From Prochlorococcus sp. AG-409-D14 (GTDB lineage Bacteria; Cyanobacteriota; Cyanobacteriia; PCC-6307; Cyanobiaceae), in assembly GCA_003215895.1 (NCBI GenBank), contig QCJR01000005.1, positions 41,801 through 105,800 on the forward strand: DNA of 64,000 nt, in the 5' to 3' direction. How positions within the stretch are numbered: position 1 is the first letter of the stretch; every line of letters starts with the position of its first letter. A program made the translations under genes and the position numbers. The notes below the pieces were generated by a model. It saw only the letters and a list, made by a program, of their open reading frames with translations. It made no database searches and was not told the origin of the DNA. Shown in pieces: positions 19,422-29,344 of the stretch.

Positions 19422-20336
19422 ATGAAAGAAGGGCCAATTAGTTCAAGTTCTAACTTTAATCATGTCCCAATAATGGGGAAAGAAATAATTCAATCACTAA
19501 AGGAATTACCAAGTGAATTAACAAAACAAGGATTAATTATTGATGCCACGATTGGAGGAGGGGGACATTCAGCTCAAATACTAGAGAATTTCCCAGGAAT
19601 CAAAATTATTGGGCTTGATCAAGATCCAATAGCTAGAGAAGCAGCATCAAAAAGATTGAAAAAGTTTGGCACAAGAATAAAAATAATCTCTACAAACTTC
19701 GCAGACTTTTCACTTAACGAACAAGCCATTTGCGTCTTAGCGGATCTTGGAGTTAGTAGTCATCAACTTGATGAGCCTTCACGAGGTTTTAGCTTTCGTT
19801 TTGATGGTCCTGTAGATATGAGAATGAATCCTGAGAAAGGTCTAAGTGCAGCCGAACTTATTGACACTCTATCTGAAAAGGATTTAGCAGATTTAATATA
19901 CAATTTAGGTGAAGAAAAACGTTCTAGACGTATTGCAAGAAAAATCAAAAATGATCTTGCAAACAATGGAGCATACAGTGGAACTCAAGCTCTTTCTTAT
20001 GCAATTGCTGGTTGTTTTCCACCCAAGCAAAGACATGGTAGAATTCATCCTTCAACTAGAACTTTTCAGGCCTTAAGGATAGCTGTTAATAATGAATTGG
20101 AATCCCTAGATAGCTTATTAGAAAAAGCTCCAAACTGGTTGATAGAGGATGGACTATTTATGGTAATGAGTTTTCATTCACTAGAAGATAGAAGAGTAAA
20201 ATCGAGCTTTAAAACTGACAATAGATTAAAAGTGCTATCTAAAAAACCCTTGAGGTCAGGCGCCCAAGAGATAGAAGTAAATCCCAGAAGTAAAAGTGCA
20301 AAGTTAAGAATTTCTGCAAAGAAATTATTAAAATAG
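19422..20336 (+). CDS. rsmH: 16S rRNA m4C1402 methyltransferase RsmH (MraW)
   Basis: An S-adenosylmethionine-dependent methyltransferase acting on C1402 in the decoding centre of 16S rRNA. Motifs: [13 protein letters not shown] at the start, [15 protein letters not shown] for AdoMet binding, [31 protein letters not shown], and [15 protein letters not shown] with [11 protein letters not shown] near the end. The 304 residues are full length. It is divergent from ndhH (41 bases) and not in a cell-wall (mra) cluster here. Confidence 0.97.
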   Translation: MKEGPISSSSNFNHVPIMGKEIIQSLKELPSELTKQGLIIDATIGGGGHSAQILENFPGIKIIGLDQDPIAREAASKRLKKFGTRIKIISTNFADFSLNEQAICVLADLGVSSHQLDEPSRGFSFRFDGPVDMRMNPEKGLSAAELIDTLSEKDLADLIYNLGEEKRSRRIARKIKNDLANNGAYSGTQALSYAIAGCFPPKQRHGRIHPSTRTFQALRIAVNNELESLDSLLEKAPNWLIEDGLFMVMSFHSLEDRRVKSSFKTDNRLKVLSKKPLRSGAQEIEVNPRSKSAKLRISAKKLLK

Positions 20337-20343
20337 ACTTAAC

Positions 20344-21492
20344 TTATTGTCTAAGATTAATCACTATATTTGTAATAATCTCAATAGCCTCTGTGATATC
20401 TTTCTGAGTAGTATTTCTCCCAATACTCATCCTTATTGATGCTTCAGCATCTTTTTGGCAGAGCCCTATCTCCTTCAGAACATGAGAAGCTTCACCATTA
20501 CTGCAAGCTGAACCACTAGTACAAAAAATAAACCTTTTTAATTGACCATGCAATTGACTTCCCTTCACACCAAGGAAAGTGATGTTGAGATTATGAGGCA
20601 ATCTTTGATTGATAGATCCATTAACTATCAATCCAGAAATATTCTTTTTTAATCCACTCAACAATAAGTTTCTAAAAAATAAAAGTCTCTTATTCCTCTC
20701 ATCCTGATCTTTTTTTGTTATTTCGACTGCCTTTGCAAAGCCGACAATTAAAGGGACGGGAAGCGTTCCAGATCTTAATCCAAGCTCTTGGCCTCCTCCA
20801 TATTGAGATGGTTCAAGAGGGAATCCTTCCCTAATCACTAAAGCCCCAATACCTTTAGGTCCATAGATTTTGTGAGCACTTAAGCTCATTAAATCAATTC
20901 GAAATTTATCGGGGTCTAAATCTAAGTATCCCAAGGCTTGAGCAGCATCAGTATGAAAAGCGATTCCCTTTCTCTTACAAAAAGAACCTATTTCAGCAAT
21001 CGGTTGTAAAACCCCTATCTCATTATTTGCAGCCATGACGCTAACTAAAAAAGTATCTTTTTCAACAGCTTCAGAAAGTTGTTCAATATCTATTAAACCA
21101 TCTTTATTCGGTTGTAATTCTGACAACCTGAACCCTTCTTTCTGAAGCTGCCTAAGCGGATCAAGAACTGCCTGATGTTCAGTTGAAACGGTAATTATGT
21201 GTCCGCGTTTTCCAATGAGTTTTGCTTTGGCTCTTGCATGTCCAACTAAACCCAAATTATTCGCTTCTGTTGCCCCACTAGTGAAAATCAATCTTTTCGG
21301 ATTGATTTTCAAATATGAAGCTATTTTTTCACGTGATACTTCTACTGCAGCTGAAGCAAAGACACCGGATCGATTATTCGTATTAGAGGGATTACCCCAC
21401 ACCTCATTCCAATAAGGAGCCATCTCCTCAACAACCTTTGTACAACATGGTGTTGAGGATTGAAAATCAAAAATCAGATGATGATTATTCAT
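20344..21492 (-). CDS. Cysteine desulfurase (NifS/IscS type)
   Basis: A PLP enzyme that takes sulfur from cysteine for Fe-S clusters and thio-cofactors. The PLP lysine is K208 in SLSAHKIYGPKG. The catalytic cysteine is C330 in TSGSACSNGEASHVL, the long-loop arrangement of group I (IscS/NifS) enzymes. FTSGATEANNLGLVG and FHTDAAQALG are also typical. The 382 residues fit. No iscU-like scaffold lies next to it. It ends eight bases from the convergent rsmH. Confidence 0.92.
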   Translation of the reverse strand: MNNHHLIFDFQSSTPCCTKVVEEMAPYWNEVWGNPSNTNNRSGVFASAAVEVSREKIASYLKINPKRLIFTSGATEANNLGLVGHARAKAKLIGKRGHIITVSTEHQAVLDPLRQLQKEGFRLSELQPNKDGLIDIEQLSEAVEKDTFLVSVMAANNEIGVLQPIAEIGSFCKRKGIAFHTDAAQALGYLDLDPDKFRIDLMSLSAHKIYGPKGIGALVIREGFPLEPSQYGGGQELGLRSGTLPVPLIVGFAKAVEITKKDQDERNKRLLFFRNLLLSGLKKNISGLIVNGSINQRLPHNLNITFLGVKGSQLHGQLKRFIFCTSGSACSNGEASHVLKEIGLCQKDAEASIRMSIGRNTTQKDITEAIEIITNIVINLRQ

Positions 21493-21570
21493 TGATTGAT
21501 TCGTTCAGCTAAATAATAGAGAGGAATAAAGGTTAATATCATCTTTAAAAACTCTAGAAGTCCAATTTTT

Positions 21571-22299
21571 ATGAGTGACCCAAATCCATCAACACAAGAA
21601 GTTATTCAGACTCCAAGAATATTACTTGTCGATGACGAGCCTGGCTTAAGGACTGCTGTTCAGGCTTATCTTGAAGATGAAGGATTTCAAGTTACAACAG
21701 CTGTAGATGGAGAAGAGGGATGGGAAAAAGCTCAAAAAATGATTCCTGATGTAATTATCAGTGACGTTATGATGCCTAGATGTGATGGTTATGGGCTTTT
21801 AAAAAAAATTAGAGAAGATGAAAGGCTTGGAGGTACACCTGTAATTTTCCTTACTGCTAAAGGTATGACTGCAGATAGAACTCAAGGTTATCAAGCAGGT
21901 GTAGACGACTACATGCCGAAACCATTTGATCCCGATGAGCTGGTTGCAAGAGTTAGGAATGTAGTGCAGCGGCAAGAGCGACTATTAACTGAAGCTGCAA
22001 GATTTGCAAATGCTGATGTTGGCCAAATGGCAAAACAGATTACAGAGATCAAATCAATGCTTAGCCATGGGGATAAAAATAACTCAAGGAAAGATGATTC
22101 GATTCCTAATTTCACCCCAAGAGAGGCAAGCGTTTTGCAACTAGTTGCAGAAGGTTTAATGAACAAAGAAATTGCAAGACAACTTGAGACTTCTATCCGT
22201 AACGTCGAGAAATATGTGAGTCGATTATTTATTAAAACCGGTACTTCTAGCAGAACAGAACTAGTTAGATATGCACTTGAAAATCATTTAGTTACCTAA
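21571..22299 (+). CDS. LuxR-family two-component response regulator
   Basis: A receiver domain (LLVDDEPGL; phospho-acceptor D65 in VIISDVMMP; K117 in MPKPF) is joined to a C-terminal LuxR-type helix-turn-helix (TPREASVLQLVAEGLMNKEIARQL, near residues 175-235), 242 residues in all. It is a DNA-binding transcription factor. It resembles the cyanobacterial/plastid Ycf29 (TctD-like) group, but I am not certain of that. No histidine kinase is adjacent. It is divergent from the cysteine desulfurase gene. Confidence 0.9.
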   Translation: MSDPNPSTQEVIQTPRILLVDDEPGLRTAVQAYLEDEGFQVTTAVDGEEGWEKAQKMIPDVIISDVMMPRCDGYGLLKKIREDERLGGTPVIFLTAKGMTADRTQGYQAGVDDYMPKPFDPDELVARVRNVVQRQERLLTEAARFANADVGQMAKQITEIKSMLSHGDKNNSRKDDSIPNFTPREASVLQLVAEGLMNKEIARQLETSIRNVEKYVSRLFIKTGTSSRTELVRYALENHLVT

Positions 22300-22333
22300 C
22301 TAATTTATTATTGAAAAATAAAATTTTAGTTCT

Positions 22334-23035
22334 TTAGCATTTCACAAATTCTATTAATTTCGAAAAATAGAAAGGGGCTTGATTCAACTTACTTTTTACA
22401 ACTTTAAAGCCGGAATGCTTTGCTGCTTCTATAATTCCAGTCTCCCTTAATGTATAAGCCCGAGTAGTTTTACTTGGTCCAGGGAATAATTGACCAATAC
22501 CCTTCAAAAGGGCTAGTAGAGGAGTATAGGGAGCAAAGCTAACGATTAATCTTTCATCGGATAATTGGCAGAGATGTTTCACCATTGCCTCAGCCTCCTT
22601 TTGAGGATAATGAATGAAAACATCTAAACAAATAACTATATTAAATGAACCTTTTAAATTCTCTAAATCAGATGTTCGAAAATTCAGCTTATTTAGATCC
22701 AAACCTGCCTCCTTTGCCCTGCTTTTTGTCTCTTTTATCATGGCTTCAGAAATATCACTTAAATGAATTGATTTAGCACCCAATTTTGCCAATGGAATAC
22801 TTAAACTACCCACGCCGCAGCCAGCATCACAGAAACTTTTATCCTTGATATTGTCATAGTCTTTCAACCAACTAATGACATCATCAACTGTCTTTTGGTG
22901 ACCTATCCTTATATTTTTTTGCACTTTATTTACATCATCACTTTCGCTATATATTCGATTCCATCTATCAAACCCAGTCCCATTAAAATATTCAGTGACT
23001 TCCGCCTTTTCATTGTTCTCAATTTGCGATGTCAT
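22334..23035 (-). CDS. chlM: Magnesium-protoporphyrin O-methyltransferase
   Basis: An AdoMet-dependent enzyme of chlorophyll synthesis that methylates the C13 propionate of Mg-protoporphyrin IX. The N-terminal signature VTEYFNGTGFDRWNRIYSESDDVNKVQ and the AdoMet motif FCDAGCGVGSLSIPLA are characteristic of ChlM/BchM, as are LIVSFAPYTPLL and the C-terminal GFKVVKSKLNQAPFYFSKL. The 233 residues are usual. It is convergent with the LuxR-type response regulator gene. Together with ycf3 it marks a photosynthetic genome. Confidence 0.95.
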   Translation of the reverse strand: MTSQIENNEKAEVTEYFNGTGFDRWNRIYSESDDVNKVQKNIRIGHQKTVDDVISWLKDYDNIKDKSFCDAGCGVGSLSIPLAKLGAKSIHLSDISEAMIKETKSRAKEAGLDLNKLNFRTSDLENLKGSFNIVICLDVFIHYPQKEAEAMVKHLCQLSDERLIVSFAPYTPLLALLKGIGQLFPGPSKTTRAYTLRETGIIEAAKHSGFKVVKSKLNQAPFYFSKLIEFVKC

Positions 23036-23063
23036 TTAATCAGATAATTACCTCTTACCAATC

Positions 23064-24224
23064 TTACGCAGCTAACTGCCAAGACAACTGATGATTACAA
23101 GAATTCATTTTCCATCGAAGTAAAGACTGAATATTTTTTCCAATAAAAAAAGATTTTGCAGTCATTTTCTTCTGATCTAATACCATGCGAGGAGCAAGTG
23201 TTGCCATCCAAATAGCAGCAGAAGGATCATTAATCCAATTAGCTATTTTTTTGCATGCATCAAGTAAAGGCAAAGTGGATCCTGCAATTGTTTCATTTGG
23301 AAGTCTGCATAAACCATTTTCTACTATTACCAAGCGTTTGTCCCAATCAAATGATCCATCTCCTAAACCATAAGCTGATATTGCATCGCTTACTAAGACA
23401 ATTTGCTTTGGTGCAAGTATCTTTAAAAGCCTAATCATATCTGAATGAACATGAACACCATCAGCAATGAGTCCTAGGAAAACATCGTCTCTTCTTGCAG
23501 CCGCTCCGACAGGTCCAATAGCTCGATGATGCAAACCTTTCATTGCATTAAAAGTATGCGTAACCATGGTCACTCCATTATTAAAAGCTTTCATCGCCGA
23601 ATCAAAATCAGCTGAAGAATGTCCCAATGAAACCACTATATTTAATTCTCTAAGACGAGAAATGAGTTCAAAAGAACCTTTTAATTCTGGAGCCAATGTC
23701 ATTAATGCTATGTCGTCTTCAAATCCCTTTATTCTCTCATTTAAAGCAGAAATACTTGGCTTACAAATACTTTCTATGTCATGTGCTCCAGAATATGATT
23801 TACATAAGAAAGGTCCTTCTAGGTGAGCACCGAGGAGTCGACATCTATTTTTCGAAGTATGTTTTTTAGTTTCATTTAAGACCTCCATTCCCAATTGAAA
23901 TTGATCTATTGGACAACTAACAAAAGTTGGACAAATTCCTTCAACTCCATCAAGCCAAAGTCGATCAAGCAATGATAATAATCTAGGTATTTGATTAAAA
24001 GTTAAATCTGTAAATGAAATACCTAAACCTCCATTTATTTGAAGATCAATTGCTCTTGGGCTCAGCCAATCGCCAAACCAATCTTCGTCATAACTGAATT
24101 CCTTCTTGGCACATTTTTCAATCGAAAGAATAATTCCATGGTCATCTAAAACTAGGGAAAATAAATTATTTTCATCTTCACTTTTAACTGGTTGAGGTAC
24201 TTTTATATTTATGATTTTTCTCAT
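23064..24224 (-). CDS. nagA: N-acetylglucosamine-6-phosphate deacetylase
   Basis: An amidohydrolase that deacetylates GlcNAc-6-P, feeding amino sugars into glucosamine metabolism or wall recycling. Family motifs: AIDLQINGGLGISFTDL, LLGAHLEGPFL (metal-binding glutamate), VSLGHSSADFDSA and VTHTFNAMKGLHHRAIG (histidine ligands), and LVSDAISAYGLGDG. The 386 residues are normal. Upstream it is divergent from purE. No other nag gene is nearby, so the pathway context is unclear. Confidence 0.92.
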   Translation of the reverse strand: MRKIINIKVPQPVKSEDENNLFSLVLDDHGIILSIEKCAKKEFSYDEDWFGDWLSPRAIDLQINGGLGISFTDLTFNQIPRLLSLLDRLWLDGVEGICPTFVSCPIDQFQLGMEVLNETKKHTSKNRCRLLGAHLEGPFLCKSYSGAHDIESICKPSISALNERIKGFEDDIALMTLAPELKGSFELISRLRELNIVVSLGHSSADFDSAMKAFNNGVTMVTHTFNAMKGLHHRAIGPVGAAARRDDVFLGLIADGVHVHSDMIRLLKILAPKQIVLVSDAISAYGLGDGSFDWDKRLVIVENGLCRLPNETIAGSTLPLLDACKKIANWINDPSAAIWMATLAPRMVLDQKKMTAKSFFIGKNIQSLLRWKMNSCNHQLSWQLAA

Positions 24225-24302
24225 TTCTTAAAAACTGAAAAAATTAATGCAGAATTCATAAATAATTGGCATGATTAAGAATGAGATTTATAAAATTGAC
24301 AA

Positions 24303-24839
24303 TTGTCTTTAACCGAAGCTAATACATTTAAGGGAGTAGCAGTAGTGATGGGTAGTGATTCAGATCTTAAAACTCTTCAGCCTGCGGTTACAATTCTAGA
24401 TCAATTTGGCATATCTAATGAAGTAAGGATCTTATCCGCTCATAGGACTCCAAGAGAAATGATGGATTTTGCTCAAATGGCAGAATCAAATGGTTTTGGA
24501 GTGATAATTGCGGGAGCCGGAGGGGCTGCTCATTTACCTGGAATGATCGCTTCTCTTACAACCCTTCCAGTAATAGGTGTTCCAGTCAAAAGCAATGCGC
24601 TTTCAGGAATAGATTCTATGTATTCAATCTTGCAAATGCCCTCGGGTATCCCAGTAGCAACGGTTGCAATTGAAGGAGGCCTAAATGCTGGTCTTTTAGC
24701 TACTCAAATTTTAGCAATTAATAATGCTAAATTGACAAATAAATTAAACGACTATAGGTCTGAGCTTCACGACCTTGTAGTTAAAAAAGATCAAAAACTT
24801 AAAGAGATTGGAGCTAAAGCTTATCTAAAAAAAATGTAA
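24303..24839 (+). CDS. purE: N5-carboxyaminoimidazole ribonucleotide mutase
   Basis: The PurE step of purine synthesis, moving the carboxylate on N5-CAIR. The signature VAVVMGSDSDLKTLQPAVTILDQFGI, SAHRTPREM, IIAGAGGAAHLPGMIAS and GVPVKSNALSGIDSMYSILQMPSGIPVATVAI is clear. The start is TTG 24303; the conserved VAVVMGSDSD block begins before the first in-frame ATG, which rules that ATG out. The 178-residue length fits. It is convergent with cysC. Confidence 0.96.
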   Translation: MSLTEANTFKGVAVVMGSDSDLKTLQPAVTILDQFGISNEVRILSAHRTPREMMDFAQMAESNGFGVIIAGAGGAAHLPGMIASLTTLPVIGVPVKSNALSGIDSMYSILQMPSGIPVATVAIEGGLNAGLLATQILAINNAKLTNKLNDYRSELHDLVVKKDQKLKEIGAKAYLKKM

Positions 24840-24865
24840 GGAACGTGAAATTAATTACTAACTCA

Positions 24866-25501
24866 CTAACAAATTTTTGAAATAATCTTTTTATTAACAA
24901 GAAAATTAGTAACTATATCTACACATTTATCAATCTCTAGATTTCCAGTATCAATTTTCAATTCTGGGGACTGAGGATCTTCATAAGGACTTGAGATTCC
25001 AGTAAAATCTTTGATATCTCCATTTCTAGCCTTAGCATAAAGTCCTTTTGTATCTCTTGTTTCACAAACACCTAAATCAGCTGAACAATATATTTCTATA
25101 AAATCATTTTCTCCAACTAGTGATCTTGCATTATTCCTATCGGCCCTAAATGGTGATACGAATGCAGTTAAAACAATTATTCCAGCGTCAAGAAATAGTT
25201 TAGAGACTTCGCCAATTCTTCTGATATTTTCTTCTCTATCAACATCAGAAAATCCTAGGTCTTTGCACAAACCATGTCTGATGTTATCACCATCTAAAAC
25301 ATAAGTTGAATAACCATTTTTGTGTAGAACTACATTTACAGCATTGGCTAATGTGCTTTTCCCAGAGCCAGATAGACCCGTAAACCATAGTATTGAACTT
25401 CGATGTCCTTTTTGCTGCGATCTAGCTTCTCTGTCAACTGAAGATTGGTGCCAAACTATATTGGTGGCTTTTGAAAGAGGACTTTGAGAGTTTTGTTCCA
25501 T
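24866..25501 (-). CDS. cysC: Adenylylsulfate kinase
   Basis: Phosphorylates APS to PAPS in sulfate activation. The P-loop is GLSGSGKST (42-50), followed by [32 protein letters not shown] and [11 protein letters not shown], all typical. The 211-residue length is usual. No sulfurylase gene is adjacent, so whether the PAPS goes to assimilation or to sulfation is not shown here. Confidence 0.95.
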   Translation of the reverse strand: MEQNSQSPLSKATNIVWHQSSVDREARSQQKGHRSSILWFTGLSGSGKSTLANAVNVVLHKNGYSTYVLDGDNIRHGLCKDLGFSDVDREENIRRIGEVSKLFLDAGIIVLTAFVSPFRADRNNARSLVGENDFIEIYCSADLGVCETRDTKGLYAKARNGDIKDFTGISSPYEDPQSPELKIDTGNLEIDKCVDIVTNFLVNKKIISKIC

Positions 25502-25553
25502 GAATTCAGACTAATTGTTTACTATTCTCCATCTTGATCGTCACAGTTTATTG

Positions 25554-25877
25554 CTATCCTCCACTTTGTTTGGGGCTATAACCCTCCTTCAAAAGAAAAT
25601 CTTGAGCTTTTGATATTTGATCGCCTTGTAACTCTAAAAAATCCCCTTTCAAAGCTCCTCCTGTTCCACAAGCTATTTTTAAATTCTTAAGAATTTTTTT
25701 TGCCTCAACCTCTTCTAATTCCAGTCCTTTAATAACTGTTACAAGTTTTCCTTTCTTTCCAGATCGAGTTCTTTCTAGACGAACTTGTCGCTTTCCTTTA
25801 GGAGTAACACTATTTTGAGTGTCATTCCCTATTGTCTTAAGAGGGTCATTAAATTCAATCCAGCCTCCTTTAGACAT
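25554..25877 (-). CDS. SUI1/eIF1-like translation initiation factor (YciH type)
   Basis: A 107-residue protein whose C-terminal two thirds form a SUI1 fold: RQVRLERTRSGKKGKLVTVIKGLE, AKKILKNLKIACGTGGALKGDFLELQGDQ. Bacterial YciH proteins resemble eukaryotic eIF1 and may affect start-codon fidelity; the role is not firmly known. It is divergent from trpB with 40 bases between the starts. Confidence 0.9.
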   Translation of the reverse strand: MSKGGWIEFNDPLKTIGNDTQNSVTPKGKRQVRLERTRSGKKGKLVTVIKGLELEEVEAKKILKNLKIACGTGGALKGDFLELQGDQISKAQDFLLKEGYSPKQSGG

Positions 25878-25917
25878 TGTCTTACTTTTTGGCTGGTAAC
25901 TATTTTCTTAATCTAAG

Positions 25918-27171
25918 GTGACAGGTACACTCCCAACACAATTTAAAGATTCGGATTTATCTCCATTAACAAGGCCAAATGCTATTGGTCGATTTGGTAA
26001 GTACGGGGGGCAATATGTTCCTGAAACTTTAATACCTGCTCTTATTGAATTAGAGCAAGCTGCTAAAGAAGCATGGAAAGATTCTTCATTCAATTCAGAA
26101 CTGAATCATTTACTAAAAACTTATGTAGGAAGATCCACTCCTCTATATGAAGCTAAAAGGTTAACTGAACATTATAGAAAAGACACATTAGAAGGGCCAA
26201 GAATATGGCTTAAAAGAGAAGATTTAAATCACACAGGTGCTCACAAAATAAACAATGCACTTGGACAAGCTCTTCTTGCGATAAGGATGGGAAAAAAAAG
26301 AATTATTGCTGAAACTGGCGCTGGTCAACATGGAGTTGCAACTGCGACAGTCTGTGCTCGTTTTGGATTGGAATGCATCATTTATATGGGTAAAGAAGAT
26401 ATGCGAAGACAGGCATTAAACGTATTCCGAATGCAACTTCTAGGAGCCTCAGTTAGGGCAGTAACAAGTGGAACGGCAACACTTAAAGATGCAACCAGTG
26501 AAGCGATTCGAGATTGGGTTACCAATGTAGAAACGACACACTATATTCTTGGATCAGTTGCTGGTCCTCATCCATATCCAATGTTGGTCAGAGATTTTCA
26601 TGCAGTTATTGGCGAAGAAACAAAGCAACAATGTAACCAAGCTTTCGGAAGATCTCCCGATATTCTTTTAGCTTGTGTGGGTGGCGGATCAAATGCGATG
26701 GGCCTGTTCCATCCTTTTGTGGAAGACAAAAGTGTTCGAATGATTGGCGTTGAAGCGGCTGGAGATGGAGTCGAAACTGGTCGACATGCAGCAACAATTA
26801 CCGAAGGAAGGATAGGTGTTCTTCATGGAGCCATGAGTCTTTTACTACAGGACGAAGATGGTCAGGTTGAAGAGGCCCATTCCATAAGTGCAGGTCTAGA
26901 CTATCCAGGCGTGGGACCGGAGCATAGTTACTTAAAAGAAATTGGACGTGCTGAATATGCTGCTGTTACTGATAATGAAGCAATAAAAGCTCTACAGTTA
27001 GTCAGTCAACTGGAGGGTATTATTCCTGCTCTCGAAACTTCTCATGCATTTGCATATCTCGAGAAACTTTGCCCAACTCTGAATCACAATTCCGAAATAG
27101 TAATTAACTGCTCTGGCAGAGGAGATAAAGATGTCAATACGGTTGCTAAAAAATTAGGATCCACAATATAA
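25918..27171 (+). CDS. trpB: Tryptophan synthase beta chain
   Basis: A PLP enzyme joining indole and serine to tryptophan. [17 protein letters not shown] at the start, the PLP lysine K110 in [17 protein letters not shown], the [14 protein letters not shown] motif, [11 protein letters not shown] for phosphate binding and the C-terminal [10 protein letters not shown] are all present. The start is GTG 25918. The 417 residues are full length. trpA is not in the window. It ends 12 bases from the convergent rhodanese gene. Confidence 0.97.
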   Translation: MTGTLPTQFKDSDLSPLTRPNAIGRFGKYGGQYVPETLIPALIELEQAAKEAWKDSSFNSELNHLLKTYVGRSTPLYEAKRLTEHYRKDTLEGPRIWLKREDLNHTGAHKINNALGQALLAIRMGKKRIIAETGAGQHGVATATVCARFGLECIIYMGKEDMRRQALNVFRMQLLGASVRAVTSGTATLKDATSEAIRDWVTNVETTHYILGSVAGPHPYPMLVRDFHAVIGEETKQQCNQAFGRSPDILLACVGGGSNAMGLFHPFVEDKSVRMIGVEAAGDGVETGRHAATITEGRIGVLHGAMSLLLQDEDGQVEEAHSISAGLDYPGVGPEHSYLKEIGRAEYAAVTDNEAIKALQLVSQLEGIIPALETSHAFAYLEKLCPTLNHNSEIVINCSGRGDKDVNTVAKKLGSTI

Positions 27172-27183
27172 ATTGATAAACCA

Positions 27184-27540
27184 TTAATACCTTGGAACAG
27201 ATCGATCTACATCTGTGCTCCACGCATCTATGCCACCTACAAGATTCCAAACCTTTTTTCTTATACCTTGCTCTAGTAACCACATACCAAAATTTAAACT
27301 TCTTACACCTGCATGACAAACAACAACAATAGGAGTATCCCTTGGTAACAACTCATCTATTTCCCCTGACCAGCTTGCAGCCTTACTTAACGGTAGATGC
27401 AATACTGAAAATGAAAATGAAGCCATGGCAATTTCATCGTCCTCTCTCACATCTACAATGAATGGTTTTTCAGAAGAATCATCATCTAATAAATCATTTA
27501 ACTCTTTTGGAGATATATTTAAAGGAGTATGCTCATTCAT
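27184..27540 (-). CDS. Rhodanese-domain protein
   Basis: A single-domain rhodanese of 118 residues. FIVDVREDDEIAMASF and the active-site loop VVVCHAGVRS (C75) are typical of sulfurtransferases such as GlpE-like proteins. It probably carries persulfide sulfur. The acceptor is unknown and no context gene points to one. It is divergent from the DUF3352 gene. Confidence 0.9.
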   Translation of the reverse strand: MNEHTPLNISPKELNDLLDDDSSEKPFIVDVREDDEIAMASFSFSVLHLPLSKAASWSGEIDELLPRDTPIVVVCHAGVRSLNFGMWLLEQGIRKKVWNLVGGIDAWSTDVDRSVPRY

Positions 27541-27616
27541 AATTGAAATTCAAATTAAAGATTAAACTTTCTCATATCAAAGCTCAGTAAGTATACAAAT
27601 GCTCAAATAATAAGAA

Positions 27617-29194
27617 ATGAAATCACGTCTATCATATTTTTTAATATCTGGAATCATAATTGCATCAGTATTTACAGGAATATTTATCTGGTGGAATAAT
27701 AACCTTAAGGAAATTCCTTTGCAAAATGAAAAATCATATACGAATCCTGCTTCCTCAGAATACATCCCAAAAAATGCGGATCTAGTTTTTCACTGGAAAA
27801 TAAATCCTATGATTCTTCCAAATTACATAGAGAGTTTTCAAGGAAAAATAAATAAAAATATCGCTAATAAAACAACAAGATTAATCAGAGATTCTTCTTT
27901 AAAATTAATAAGTCTTGATTTCGAAAGAGATATCTCAAAGTGGGTAGGAGAATATGGAAGCTTTGCATTGTTTAATACAACCAATCATGCTCTTAATGAT
28001 TGGCAATTGGTTTTAAAAATAAATAATAATTTAAATCCTGAAGAGGCATTAGATTCAATTCTCAATAAAAAAAATAATGATCTAATCCCAAACTCTATGA
28101 ATAAATTAAATATTTCAAACTCAAACATAATTTCAAGGAAAATTAATTCAAATCAATCAATTTATTTTTCAAAGGATAAAGATTATATTTTAATTGCTTC
28201 TAACCCAAAAATAATAGAATCGTCACTTAATAGACTAGAGATTCCTACATTAAGCACGAAGGAAGAGTATAAGACTATTCAATTAAAAGATAATCTGAAT
28301 GATGGTATTCTATTATTAGAAATGTCTCCTAATAAAATTTTCGATGTAATAGGCCAGGAAAAAGATCTATTTGAATTGAATAAAGCAAATAAATTAATTT
28401 CATCAATAAATATTGATAATAAAAAATTAAATATAGAAGGAGTTATCTCATTTGATATTAAGCGGGAGAATAAAGGTAATGGTCTGAGCTATGATTTAGT
28501 TGATCAAGAAAAACAATTCAAATTATTTGATGATTATGTATTAATTGACAACCCTAAACAATTTTTCGGAATAAATTCTATACATCCTTTCCAACAATCA
28601 GTGGCATCGATTATTAAGAAATCAATAACAACTGATTATTCTAATTTATTCAAAATTATTCTTGAAAATACCACAGGAAATTTAATATGGCTAAAAGATA
28701 AAGAGTGGTTAGCCTTAACTAGAAAATCGGAGACAAATAAGAATCAGATAAACAACATTTTAAACAAAGGTAAATTCTTAAATTCTTATCTTGATTTTAA
28801 AAAAAAGAACCTAGAAGTCTGGTCAAAACTTACTACAATTAATAATGAAAAAGTCGAGCTGAAAGAGAGTGTTGAGGCAATTGTTCAAGAAAACGAAGAT
28901 ATATATATTTGGAGTCAAGATCTGTCATCTATTGCGAGTTTTGGTAACAAGGAATACATAGAAAATAACATAAATAGCGATGGCAATAAAGACAGAATCA
29001 ACGATTTCGATGATATTGTCAGAATACACTTAGGGAAGAGAAAAACCGAAGAATTTTTAAATAGTTTTTACCCATATATCTTAATTAGAACAATGCTAGG
29101 AAATAAATTAGATTTTCCTCAGAATATTGATATCTCTATTGCAACACCGACAATTAATTATCCAGACTTCGTTAAATTTAAAATCAACTTATAA
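27617..29194 (+). CDS. DUF3352 family membrane-anchored protein
   Basis: 525 residues with one N-terminal membrane segment (LSYFLISGIIIASVFTGIFIWW, about residues 5-27) and a long, probably extracytoplasmic region rich in Asn, Lys and Ile. The pattern EYIPKNADLVFHWKINP, ISKWVGEYGSFALF, and later EVWSKLTTINNEKVE fits DUF3352, a cyanobacterial family of unknown function. The family call is from memory of its pattern and is moderately sure. The gene is more AT-rich than its neighbours. Confidence 0.75.
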   Translation: MKSRLSYFLISGIIIASVFTGIFIWWNNNLKEIPLQNEKSYTNPASSEYIPKNADLVFHWKINPMILPNYIESFQGKINKNIANKTTRLIRDSSLKLISLDFERDISKWVGEYGSFALFNTTNHALNDWQLVLKINNNLNPEEALDSILNKKNNDLIPNSMNKLNISNSNIISRKINSNQSIYFSKDKDYILIASNPKIIESSLNRLEIPTLSTKEEYKTIQLKDNLNDGILLLEMSPNKIFDVIGQEKDLFELNKANKLISSINIDNKKLNIEGVISFDIKRENKGNGLSYDLVDQEKQFKLFDDYVLIDNPKQFFGINSIHPFQQSVASIIKKSITTDYSNLFKIILENTTGNLIWLKDKEWLALTRKSETNKNQINNILNKGKFLNSYLDFKKKNLEVWSKLTTINNEKVELKESVEAIVQENEDIYIWSQDLSSIASFGNKEYIENNINSDGNKDRINDFDDIVRIHLGKRKTEEFLNSFYPYILIRTMLGNKLDFPQNIDISIATPTINYPDFVKFKINL

Positions 29195-29304
29195 CCATGT
29201 TAATAAAAAGTTGAAAGTATTATATTTACCAGCTAGCTTAATTCTATAAAATGAAGTTCAAAATGAAAATTATTTTTTTCTATTGAACAGAATAATTATT
29301 TTGC

Positions 29305-29320
29305 AGGAGCTAAAGCCATA
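29305..29320 (+). promoter_or_regulatory. Shine-Dalgarno and possible AUA start of citrate synthase
   Basis: AGGAG at 29305-29309 is followed after eight bases by ATA at 29318-29320, in frame with the citrate synthase ORF. The annotated-type start TTG 29345 has no Shine-Dalgarno in front of it. The spacing fits initiation at the rare AUA, which would add nine residues (I/M DNKQKTTN). This is suggestive only. Confidence 0.4.
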
Positions 29321-29344
29321 GATAACAAACAAAAGACAACTAAT

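Noticed and set aside
29217-29229. GTA-N7-TAC upstream of citrate synthase, like an NtcA box
   Set aside because: The NtcA site needs eight bases between GTA and TAC; only seven are present, and no suitably placed -10 follows at the usual distance.
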